A program made the position numbers and the translations under genes. Source: Roseburia sp. (GTDB taxonomy: Bacteria > Bacillota > Clostridia > Lachnospirales > Lachnospiraceae). Taken from it: a stretch of 64,000 nt of DNA. Under the pieces are notes generated by a model, which had not been told where the DNA came from, did no database searches, and was given only the letters and a program-made list of their open reading frames with translations. The stretch spans positions 145,706 through 209,705 of the forward strand of contig JAHZFL010000003.1 of the NCBI GenBank assembly GCA_019421345.1, in the 5' to 3' direction. Below, piece by piece: positions 8,796 to 15,777 of the stretch (positions within the stretch are counted from its first letter, which is position 1; each line of letters begins with the position of its first letter).

Positions 8796-9389
8796 GTGAG
8801 AGCGATTGAAGAAATTATCAAGATGGCAAAAGAGAATAATGGCACGGTGACTACTGCGATGGTGGTTGCAGCCGGTATTTCTCGTGGAAATATCAAATAC
8901 CTTGCTGACAGGGGGAGACTTGAAAAGTCGATAAGAGGTGTTTATATTTTGCCGGAATTTTGGGATGACGAGATTTTTAATTTGCAGAGTCGATTTAAAA
9001 GAGGAATCTATTCTCATGAAACAGCATTGTTCCTTTGGGATTTAACGGATAGGACACCAAACAGATATTATATGACTTTTCCGTCAAATTATAATTTGAA
9101 GAATCCAAAAGAAGAAAACATTCGATGTGTGCAATGTAAAGAAGGGTTGTATGATTTGGGAGTGTCAGAGGTAGTTACGCCGGGAGGAAATATGGTAAAG
9201 GTTTACAGTGTAGAGCGTACTCTTTGTGATATATTACGTTCTCATAGTCATGTGGATATTCAGGTAGTGACGGAGGCTTTTAAACGTTATGCAGCCAGAC
9301 AGGATAAAAATATACCCATTCTGTCAGAGTATGCAAAAACCTTGAAGGTAGAGAGAAAACTCAGATCATATCTGGAGGTCTTGCTATGA
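8796..9389 (+). CDS. AbiEi-type antitoxin / transcriptional autorepressor of a type IV toxin-antitoxin pair
   Basis: 197 residues. The N-terminal 65 or so form a winged helix-turn-helix (TTAMVVAAGISRGNIKYLAD, then GVYILPE), followed by the AbiEi C-terminal part (YSHETALFLWDLTDRTPN, VYSVERTLCDILR). AbiEi counters the nucleotidyltransferase toxin and represses the operon. The start is GTG at 8796 with GAAAGGG upstream. The stop overlaps the toxin ATG by 4 bases (ATGA), so translation is coupled. Base use is clearly more AT-rich than in the flanking housekeeping genes, which points to horizontal acquisition. Systems of this type act in phage abortive infection or plasmid/island upkeep; which applies here is not visible. 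Confidence 0.85.
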   Translation: MRAIEEIIKMAKENNGTVTTAMVVAAGISRGNIKYLADRGRLEKSIRGVYILPEFWDDEIFNLQSRFKRGIYSHETALFLWDLTDRTPNRYYMTFPSNYNLKNPKEENIRCVQCKEGLYDLGVSEVVTPGGNMVKVYSVERTLCDILRSHSHVDIQVVTEAFKRYAARQDKNIPILSEYAKTLKVERKLRSYLEVLL

Positions 9390-10219
9390 GGAATGCCATG
9401 CAGCTAAAAGCAGTTATTAAAAACCTTGCCAAAGAAAAACATATATCTGCGCAGTTGGTAATGCAGAATTTTATGTTGGAAAGATTATTGGAACGAATAT
9501 CTGTTTCAAAATATCAACAGAATTTTATCCTGAAAGGTGGATTTCTAATTGCAGCAATGGCTGGGATTGATACAAGAGCAACCATGGATATGGATGCAAC
9601 TATAAAAGGCTTGCCTGTCAATGAGCAAACTGTACGAGGGATATTTGAAGATATTTGCAAGATAGAATTAGACGATGATGTGGATTTTAGCTTTCGTAGT
9701 ATCGGAGAAATTCGAGAAGGCGATGTATATACTGGGTATCGGGTTTCTTTATCTGCAAATTATCAACAAATGGCAGTTCCGCTAAAATTGGATATTACGA
9801 CAGGAGATAAGATTACACCAAAAGAAATAGAATATCAATTTAAACTTCTTTTGGAGGATAGAAGTATTTCAGTGCTCGCATATAACCTGGAAACAATCAT
9901 GGCAGAGAAGCTGGAAACAGTAATATCCAGAGGTGACCAGAATACAAGACCAAGAGATTATTATGATATATACATATTGACCAAGCTGCAATATGCAAAC
10001 ATAGAGAACGATGTATTAAAGGCTGCGTTGCGCGCAACGACAGAGAAACGTGGCTCATTCGAGGTGCTTAAAGATTATCGTAGAATTATGGATACAGTTA
10101 AGAAAAGTGAAGTTATGCAGAGGCAGTGGATGAAGTATCAAAAGGATTTTGAATATGCAACGGACATAGTGTTTGAGGATTTGTGTGATGTGGTGGTGGA
10201 GTTGATGGATCGCTTGTAG
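9386..10219 (+). CDS. AbiEii/AbiGii-family nucleotidyltransferase toxin
   Basis: 277 residues of the DNA polymerase beta-like nucleotidyltransferase superfamily. Motif I is seen as LKGGFLIAAM followed by TRATMDMDAT (Gly-Gly and the metal-binding Asp pair, about residues 51-73). The Lys/Arg/Asp block AEKLETVISRG...TRPRDYYDIY (about residues 173-195) is also typical. Toxins of this family use NTPs to modify a cellular target and stop growth. The gene overlaps the antitoxin by 4 bases and is equally AT-rich. No truncation or frameshift is seen, so the pair looks intact. Confidence 0.87.
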   Translation: MRNAMQLKAVIKNLAKEKHISAQLVMQNFMLERLLERISVSKYQQNFILKGGFLIAAMAGIDTRATMDMDATIKGLPVNEQTVRGIFEDICKIELDDDVDFSFRSIGEIREGDVYTGYRVSLSANYQQMAVPLKLDITTGDKITPKEIEYQFKLLLEDRSISVLAYNLETIMAEKLETVISRGDQNTRPRDYYDIYILTKLQYANIENDVLKAALRATTEKRGSFEVLKDYRRIMDTVKKSEVMQRQWMKYQKDFEYATDIVFEDLCDVVVELMDRL

Positions 10220-10279
10220 ATGGTTAAGCATATTTATAAATGAAAGAGAGTGAAAAACTACTACAAACCCATGCAAATT

Positions 10280-10307
10280 AAGGACTTACAAGGAATGGTA
10301 AGCCCTT
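10280..10307 (+). terminator. Weak hairpin after the toxin gene
   Basis: AAGGACTTAC (10280-10289) and GTAAGCCCTT (10298-10307) pair over 9 of 10 positions with an 8-base loop. There is no T run after it. Confidence 0.35.
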
Positions 10308-10355
10308 TGGCAAGTGAAAATAAGGAGAAAAGCTAATGAAAGTATTATCTGTCTG

Positions 10356-11036
10356 TCAGGGAAAAATCTCACCATACAAGGTATCGATCAGATGATCAAG
10401 CAGCGTCTCCTCCAAATCAGGATATTTTTCCAGAAGTGTACGACGTATGACGTCATAGCGTGCAAAATAGAGAGTTTCCTCCGGCTGCGTGCAGTCAAGC
10501 GCAGCATCAATGGAGGTCTGACTATAATTTTCGTGAAACCATGTCTTTATTTCTGTAATCAGTATCTCCTCCCGGTCAGCGATCGCTTCACAGGATTTCA
10601 TTTGAGAAAAAGAGCGAATTCCAATGAGCAGAAAGACAAAAAACATTGTCCCCATAACAAAACACATCAGGACCTTCATATAAAAAGCCATATAGATGGG
10701 AAAGATGCCAAAAGCGAACAGAGCCAGGAGCGTCAGCCCAAGTGCGCCGACCAGCGTAAAGGTCACAGCCGTCGATTTCATGTCCGCAGCTTTGGTTCTG
10801 CCGGAAACATATATGCGTGCCGTTTCCGTCGAACCGCCGCCGTCTTTCGAGGGGACTTCATTTAGACCATTTATAAAATCGGAAGATTCGTCGACAGTTC
10901 CCCAAGTCTCCGCTGTCACAGGCTGCTCCGTCGCAGAATCTTCTTTAGTTTTCAGTGATTTTACGAGAGCCACGCCGCAGTCTGCGCAATGCGTGATTCC
11001 GTCAATATATTCATTTTTACATTCGGGACACCACAT
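10356..11036 (-). CDS. Zinc-ribbon membrane protein of unknown function
   Basis: 226 residues. The first 22 hold a zinc ribbon (MWCPECKNEY then CADCG), with a polar linker to about residue 80. Two adjacent membrane helices (about residues 95-117 and 123-145) and a soluble acidic C-terminal helical part follow. The frame extends further upstream, but the ATG at 11036 has GAGG at good spacing and starts directly with the zinc ribbon. It is encoded opposite to its neighbours and divergent from rlmH. I do not recognise a named family; a zinc ribbon of the same kind starts the protein at 7172 and may sense or bind a partner. Confidence 0.65.
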   Translation of the reverse strand: MWCPECKNEYIDGITHCADCGVALVKSLKTKEDSATEQPVTAETWGTVDESSDFINGLNEVPSKDGGGSTETARIYVSGRTKAADMKSTAVTFTLVGALGLTLLALFAFGIFPIYMAFYMKVLMCFVMGTMFFVFLLIGIRSFSQMKSCEAIADREEILITEIKTWFHENYSQTSIDAALDCTQPEETLYFARYDVIRRTLLEKYPDLEETLLDHLIDTLYGEIFP

Positions 11037-11124
11037 AAAGTTTACCTCATCATCGTTTTTATCAGCGCATGAATGCCTCGCAACGTGCACTGCTTAGGAT
11101 TCTTTTTCATTATAGGAGATTTCA

Positions 11125-11154
11125 TGGACGATAGCAAGTAAGATATGCTATAAT
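11125..11154 (+). promoter_or_regulatory. rlmH promoter, extended -10, predicted leaderless transcript
   Basis: TGGACG (11125-11130), an 18-base spacer ending in TGC, and a perfect TATAAT (11149-11154). The expected first transcribed base falls on or next to the A of the rlmH ATG at 11161, and no Shine-Dalgarno fits between. Confidence 0.6.
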
Positions 11155-11160
11155 TTACTC

Positions 11161-11640
11161 ATGAAGATCACAATTTTATGCGTTGGAAAAATAAAGGAAA
11201 AATTTTATAGAGATGCGGTTGCGGAATATGAGAAGCGTTTGAGCCGCTACTGCAAGTTAGAGATTATTGAGGTGCCGGATGAAAAGACGCCGGACGGCGC
11301 CGGCGCGCTCGTGGAAGAACAGATCAAGGCAAAGGAAGCGGAGCGGATGGAGAAGCATCTGCGCGACGGAGCGTTTGTCTGTGCGCTTGCGATTGATGGG
11401 GGGCAGCTTGATTCTGTGGAGCTGTCCCAAAAAATGGAGAAGCTTGGTACGGGAGGGATCAGCCATATCATTTTTATCATCGGCGGTTCGCTTGGAATCG
11501 CTGATTTTTTGCTGTCGCGTGCAGACATGAGACTGTCGTTTTCTAAGATGACATTTCCTCATCAGATGATGCGTGTGATCCTTTTGGAGCAGGTGTACCG
11601 GGCATACCGGATCATGAACCATGAGCCTTATCATAAATAA
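11161..11640 (+). CDS. rlmH: 23S rRNA (pseudouridine1915-N3)-methyltransferase RlmH
   Basis: A 159-residue SPOUT methyltransferase that methylates pseudouridine 1915 in helix 69 of 23S rRNA on the assembled 70S ribosome using S-adenosylmethionine. The N-terminus MKITILCVGKIKEKFY matches the family start exactly, so the ATG at 11161 is secure. The knotted SAM site is seen as FIIGGSLGI near residue 103 and the C-terminus LLEQVYRAYRIMNHEPYHK is nearly invariant in the family. The gene stands alone, with its own promoter whose -10 box ends 6 bases before the ATG. Confidence 0.97.
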   Translation: MKITILCVGKIKEKFYRDAVAEYEKRLSRYCKLEIIEVPDEKTPDGAGALVEEQIKAKEAERMEKHLRDGAFVCALAIDGGQLDSVELSQKMEKLGTGGISHIIFIIGGSLGIADFLLSRADMRLSFSKMTFPHQMMRVILLEQVYRAYRIMNHEPYHK

Positions 11641-11772
11641 ATTAATAAAATATTCCTTCGATGGAAGACGGGGACAGCCGCAAAGACCGGCAGTCGCTTG
11701 ATGGGACGTCTGTTTCTGTGATAAGTCTGAACATCGTCTGGCTTACAGAAAAATAGGATCATGTATTATGGA

Positions 11773-11802
11773 TTGACAAGTGCGGCAGGCATCCATTAGA
11801 AT
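11773..11802 (+). promoter_or_regulatory. Promoter for the gene at 11843
   Basis: TTGACA (11773-11778), an 18-base spacer and TAGAAT (11797-11802), placing the transcript start about 35 bases before the ATG. Confidence 0.65.
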
Positions 11803-11842
11803 ATGGAAGATTATGTAAGGAGTCAGCACAAAGGAGGAAGTT

Positions 11843-12781
11843 ATGATCAGTAAGCTATCAAGGAACAGGTTACAGGAATTGGCGTCAAGAACAGAATTAT
11901 ATGTTGACGCAAAGACGGGGATACTTTTTGGAAAACGACAGGGATATGACATATGTCTTAGGGTAATGGATAATACATATAAAGCTATTTTGAGTTTTTC
12001 TGTTTCCCGCAATCAGGGGAAGCCGCAGGCGGATGAATTTATTCGACTGACGAAGGAGCACAAGTTTTTAGCCAGTTGCAGGGTATTTAATTACGGGGTC
12101 GCTTTTATCATTAATTCGGCGATGACAAAAAACAAGTGTATCGACGCGATCGTGGACTCTGTCAATGCAGTTCTTCGTTACTTACAGTTAAACGGCTATG
12201 AAAATTGCTGCCAGGCATGCGGTGCAAGAGAGAATGTCAGCCCGCATATACTAAACGGAGCAGAGGTTATTTTGTGTCCCGTCTGCGTGAATGCACATAG
12301 CTATGCAACAGAGATACAGAATGAAGAAACCAGAAAAAATCAAAACGCGGCTGCAGGGATTGTCGGTGCGCTGATCGGCTCGCTTCTTGGTGTTTTATCC
12401 ATCGTGATCTTCGGACAGTTGGGGTATGTTGCGTCTGTTTCGGGACTCATCATGGCCGTTTGTACGATAAAGGGATATGAATTACTTGGAAAAAGACTCG
12501 GAAATCTCGGCATTGTCTTTAGCAGCATCATCATTCTGCTTATGATCTATTTAGGATGTCAGTTGGATTGGGCGATTACGGTGATGTCTTATTTTGAAAT
12601 AGATATTTTCACTGCTTTTCGGGCTGTTTCCGACAGCACTGTTGTTGACAGGGCTGCTTTTACGGAAAATCTGATGATGCTTTATTTATTTGCCATTGTC
12701 GGTGCCGTTCCAACTATTTGGCAGGTAATCCGTCAGAAAAAGGACAACAGCATCACACATAAAATGGAGCGTGATTTTTAA
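11843..12781 (+). CDS. Membrane protein with an internal CxxC...CxxC zinc finger, function unknown
   Basis: 312 residues. The N-terminal third is soluble. A four-cysteine finger (CCQACG near residue 119 and CPVC near 143) precedes a membrane part of about four helices (residues 168-190, 192-212, 221-240 and 281-300), and the tail is basic. The ATG follows AAAGGAGGAAG at good spacing. It has its own promoter and is followed by an inverted-repeat hairpin, so it forms a single-gene unit. I cannot assign a family. It shares the zinc-finger-plus-membrane plan with the gene at 10356 but without clear sequence similarity. Confidence 0.7.
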   Translation: MISKLSRNRLQELASRTELYVDAKTGILFGKRQGYDICLRVMDNTYKAILSFSVSRNQGKPQADEFIRLTKEHKFLASCRVFNYGVAFIINSAMTKNKCIDAIVDSVNAVLRYLQLNGYENCCQACGARENVSPHILNGAEVILCPVCVNAHSYATEIQNEETRKNQNAAAGIVGALIGSLLGVLSIVIFGQLGYVASVSGLIMAVCTIKGYELLGKRLGNLGIVFSSIIILLMIYLGCQLDWAITVMSYFEIDIFTAFRAVSDSTVVDRAAFTENLMMLYLFAIVGAVPTIWQVIRQKKDNSITHKMERDF

Positions 12782-12869
12782 TGCTTTATTCGCAAAAACA
12801 CTTGCGAAGACAATTTATGGATGTTGTAGTAAAAGCAAATCTAGGACGGTAATTGTTTTCATACAAGCG

Positions 12870-12940
12870 AAACCTATTTATAAGAAAACGTAAGTGTGCA
12901 GAGCGGCGCATCTGTTTGTTCGCTTATAAATAGGTTTTTT
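12870..12940 (+). terminator. Inverted repeat with a long loop, T-rich end
   Basis: AAACCTATTTATAAG (12870-12884) is repeated as a perfect reverse complement at 12923-12937 across a 38-base loop, and the right arm runs into TTTTTT. It probably ends the transcript of the preceding gene. Confidence 0.6.
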
Positions 12941-13057
12941 CGTTTCGGGGGTGAGGAATATGTTCATTCACAGGCTTTTAAATAATCATGCAGGAAATCT
13001 TTGCCCGGTACAAGCGCTTTACGCTTACTTGACGATCGTTCGTTATGGATTGCTTGA

Positions 13058-13086
13058 TTGACATTAAAGTTAATATGTGATAGTAT
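13058..13086 (+). promoter_or_regulatory. Promoter for the MATE-kinase fusion gene
   Basis: A perfect TTGACA (13058-13063), a 17-base spacer and TAGTAT (13081-13086) preceded by TGA, which gives an extended -10. Transcription should start near 13093, leaving a leader of about 128 bases before the GTG start at 13221. Confidence 0.75.
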
Positions 13087-13137
13087 TTTATGAAATTTGT
13101 ATCTTATATAAGTTCACAATTGGGTGGACGTTTCTAC

Positions 13138-13203
13138 AAACTACCGTAAATAGTTTTGCTATAAGACTTATAGATATGTCTTGGCAAACTATTTACGGTT
13201 TTT
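13138..13203 (+). promoter_or_regulatory. Transcription attenuator with competing anti-terminator, leader of the MATE-kinase gene
   Basis: ACCGTAAATAGTTT (13143-13156) pairs perfectly with AAACTATTTACGGT (13186-13199), and the right arm runs into five Ts (13199-13203): a strong terminator 7 bases before the gene's GGAGG. The left arm can instead pair locally, AAACTA (13138-13143) with TAGTTT (13151-13156), which would block the terminator. The loop holds a third small hairpin, CTATAA/TTATAG (13159-13173). A possible 9-codon leader frame starts at GTG 13124 and stops inside the left arm (13151-13153). A second frame from ATG 13090 (19 codons) also stops in the arm but begins at or before the predicted transcript start. 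Confidence 0.7.
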
Positions 13204-13220
13204 ATTGTGAGGAGGTTATT

Positions 13221-15242
13221 GTGGAAGAAACAAAGCTGCTTGGCGAACAACCGATAAAAAAGTTATTACTAAAGTTTTCTGTTCCTTGTGTAATGGGACT
13301 TTTAATTGGTGCTCTTTACAACATTGTAGACCAAATATTTATAGGAAACAGCAGTCTTGGATATTTAGGAAATGCAGCGACGGGTGTTTCTTTTCCTATT
13401 ATTTGTATTGCAAATGCATTTGCCTGGTGTATAGGTGATGGCGCGGCTGCTTTTTTAAGTATTTGTGCAGGGAGAAAAGATGGGGAAAGTTCACATAAGT
13501 GTGTTGGTACATGTATCGTATCTACAACCATAATCAGCATTATATTGTGTGTGATATGTTTGATATTTTGCGAACCGCTTATGTCTTTGTTTGGGGCTTC
13601 AGATGCTACTTTAAAGCTTGCTTGTGATTATTTTAGAATTGTTGCTTTCTTCTTTCCGGCTTATTTAATGTTTAATGTTATGAACAGTATAATTCGAGCG
13701 GATGGAAGTCCGACATATGCTATGCTCGCCTTACTTTTAGGTGCTGTTATCAATATCATTTTAGACCCTATTTTTATTTTTGTGTTAGATTGGGGGATTC
13801 AGGGGGCTGCTATTGCGACTGTCATAGGACAAGTCGTATCTTTTGCAATTTGTGCAGTTTACTTCCGTAAACCAAAAAGTTTTACTTTAAAAAGAAGCAG
13901 TTTTCGTATCGATTATCCCGTATTAAAAAATCTGATTGTTTTAGGTGGTTCTACTTTTATTGTGCAGATTTCGATGGTTGTAATGACGCTGCTTTGTAAT
14001 ATGATGCTGTTTAAATATGGTGCTTTATCTAAATTCGGAAGCGATATTCCAATTTCGGTATTTAGTATTCAAACTAAGATTTATACGATCGTTGGAAATA
14101 TCGCTTGTGGAATTGCCCTGGGTGGACAGCCGATTTTAGGATACAACTATGGTGCTAAGAAGATGAAACGTGTAAAAGAATGTTATAAATATATTCTGTT
14201 ATCTTCCTTGACCGTAGGGATTTTATCGACAATTATATTTGTTACATACCCACAAATTATAATTGGTATATTTGGTAAACAAAATGCGTTATATATGGAA
14301 TTTGCGATCATTAGTTTTAAAATCTTTTTAAGTTTAAGTTTTGTGACAGCCTTTATTAAGATTTCATCCATCTTTTTCCAAGCGATCGGAAAACCTGTGC
14401 AGGCTATGATTGCATCTGTCCTTCGTGATATGATATGTTTTGTCTTTTTCACAATAAGTCTTTGTATATTATTTGAAAGTAAAACTGCCGGCAAAGGTAT
14501 CTATGGCATACTTTTTGCTTCACCGCTGTCGGATTTGGTCGCAGGAACTGTCATTACTGTCTTAACAGTCAAATTTTTGCGAAGCTTAAAAGAAACGCCT
14601 GAAAGTATAAGTAAATCATCAGCAATTGCCGCGACACGTCCCGGAACTATTATTACCATAGCAAGAGAGCATGGAACTTGTGGCAAGCAAATTGGTGAAT
14701 TACTAGCTAATAAACTCGATATTCCGTTTTACTGCAAGGAGTTGACAGCTATTGCTGCCAAAGATAGCGGACTGGCTGAAAAATTTTTATCAAGCGATTA
14801 CGAACAAGAGGAAAAGATACTTTATAAACTATATCTTAGTACGAATGTTGGTCAGCAAAGTGTAATTGCTCAAGAGAAAATCTTATGTAAAATAGCCGAG
14901 GCTGGTTCATGTGTTATTGTAGGGAGAGCAGCTAACCATGTCTTATGGAATTATGAAAATGTCTTGAAAATTTTTCTTTATGCACCAGAAGAATATAGAA
15001 TACAAAATATACAAAAAATGTATGGTGACACAAAGGAAGAAGCTCATGAACATATAAAACGTTCTGATAAAGCACGGGCTGCTTATTATCAAAATGTTTC
15101 AGGATATGAATGGAAGAATTTTGGGAATTATAATCTGTGTATTGATGTAAGTATTGGAAAAGAAGCTGTGGTTGATATGATTTTAGACTATATGAAACAT
15201 ATAAGCTTCGATGGTATGCTATGTTTGAAAAGCAATCCCTGA
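13221..15242 (+). CDS. MATE-family efflux transporter fused to a cytidylate-kinase-like domain
   Basis: 673 residues, far longer than a MATE pump (about 450). Residues 1-450 are a twelve-helix MATE transporter (VPCVMGLLIGALYNIVDQIF, GNAATGVSFP, ADGSPTYAM, ILGYNYGAKK). After a short Ser-rich linker, about residues 474-665 form a P-loop kinase-like domain (TIITIAREHGTCGKQIGELL, FYCKEL, CVIVGRAANHVL, HIKRSDKARAAYY) related to the free-standing protein at 54835. MATE pumps export cationic drugs or metabolites using Na+ or H+; the kinase-like part suggests nucleotide binding or phosphorylation tied to transport, which is inference. The GTG at 13221 follows GAGGAGG; the frame is open back to 13077 but runs through the terminator. 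It is AT-rich compared with neighbours and preceded by an attenuator, so it is probably acquired and inducible. Confidence 0.87.
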   Translation: MEETKLLGEQPIKKLLLKFSVPCVMGLLIGALYNIVDQIFIGNSSLGYLGNAATGVSFPIICIANAFAWCIGDGAAAFLSICAGRKDGESSHKCVGTCIVSTTIISIILCVICLIFCEPLMSLFGASDATLKLACDYFRIVAFFFPAYLMFNVMNSIIRADGSPTYAMLALLLGAVINIILDPIFIFVLDWGIQGAAIATVIGQVVSFAICAVYFRKPKSFTLKRSSFRIDYPVLKNLIVLGGSTFIVQISMVVMTLLCNMMLFKYGALSKFGSDIPISVFSIQTKIYTIVGNIACGIALGGQPILGYNYGAKKMKRVKECYKYILLSSLTVGILSTIIFVTYPQIIIGIFGKQNALYMEFAIISFKIFLSLSFVTAFIKISSIFFQAIGKPVQAMIASVLRDMICFVFFTISLCILFESKTAGKGIYGILFASPLSDLVAGTVITVLTVKFLRSLKETPESISKSSAIAATRPGTIITIAREHGTCGKQIGELLANKLDIPFYCKELTAIAAKDSGLAEKFLSSDYEQEEKILYKLYLSTNVGQQSVIAQEKILCKIAEAGSCVIVGRAANHVLWNYENVLKIFLYAPEEYRIQNIQKMYGDTKEEAHEHIKRSDKARAAYYQNVSGYEWKNFGNYNLCIDVSIGKEAVVDMILDYMKHISFDGMLCLKSNP

Positions 15243-15594
15243 CATAATTTATGACACATATTCCAGTTCAGCCGACGATGCAGTTGCTTTTATTTTCAAA
15301 AGTATCCGACGCAGAGTTCCGCAAAAGCGCAAAAGCGTCATAGGTCAAGGTAGGCAGTCTTGTCCGGTTCAGTGGTCTTGCGCCGCTTAGCATTTGCTAT
15401 TGTCTGTCGCAAAGACACGGCAGAAAACAGCTTTGCTGACATTCCCCTTGACGGAAAGAGCTTGCACAAACGGCGAAACAGCTTGAAATTGATCAAACAC
15501 AATGGCGTGTCTGGAAATTGTGGTATCAAAAGGTCATTGTATCAAATGGCGCGGACTTAGAGGAAAGTGATACAAGAATCATAGATGAGACACG
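15243..15594. other. Non-coding or decayed stretch after the fusion gene
   Basis: No frame here has a ribosome site or recognisable family. Base composition shifts back toward the housekeeping average. Short frames on both strands (for example 15338-15529 minus and 15518-15724 plus) look protein-like in places and may be remnants of a lost mobile gene, but I cannot name one. Confidence 0.4.
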
Positions 15595-15640
15595 AAAAGT
15601 GCCGCAAACCCATGAAATGGAATGGTGTTGCGGCACTTTT
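15595..15640 (+). terminator. Strong rho-independent terminator
   Basis: AAAAGTGCCGCAA (15595-15607) pairs perfectly with TTGCGGCACTTTT (15628-15640), 13 bp with a 20-base loop, followed by a further T. The A and T tails make it bidirectional. Confidence 0.85.
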
Positions 15641-15642
15641 TA

Positions 15643-15651
15643 TGATATAAT
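15643..15651 (+). promoter_or_regulatory. Extended -10 promoter for the DUF4026 gene
   Basis: TGA followed by a perfect TATAAT (15646-15651) right after the terminator. No good -35 box is seen, as is usual for extended -10 promoters. Confidence 0.5.
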
Positions 15652-15777
15652 GATCCCAAATAAAAAGACGGAGAAAAGCCGCGTTTTGATGCTGCCGGAG
15701 AAAAAGGTTTTGCTTATGAAATGAATATAGCATATAATTTCAGAAGAAACAGAAAAATCAATGATCGGGGGAAGGTT

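Noticed and set aside
13077..13220. Longer start of the MATE-kinase gene at 13077
   Set aside because: It begins inside the promoter and reads through the attenuator; the GTG at 13221 follows GAGGAGG.
15338..15724. Short frames on both strands after the MATE gene, possible mobile-element remnant
   Set aside because: No recognisable family, no ribosome site; the terminator at 15595-15640 lies within one of them.
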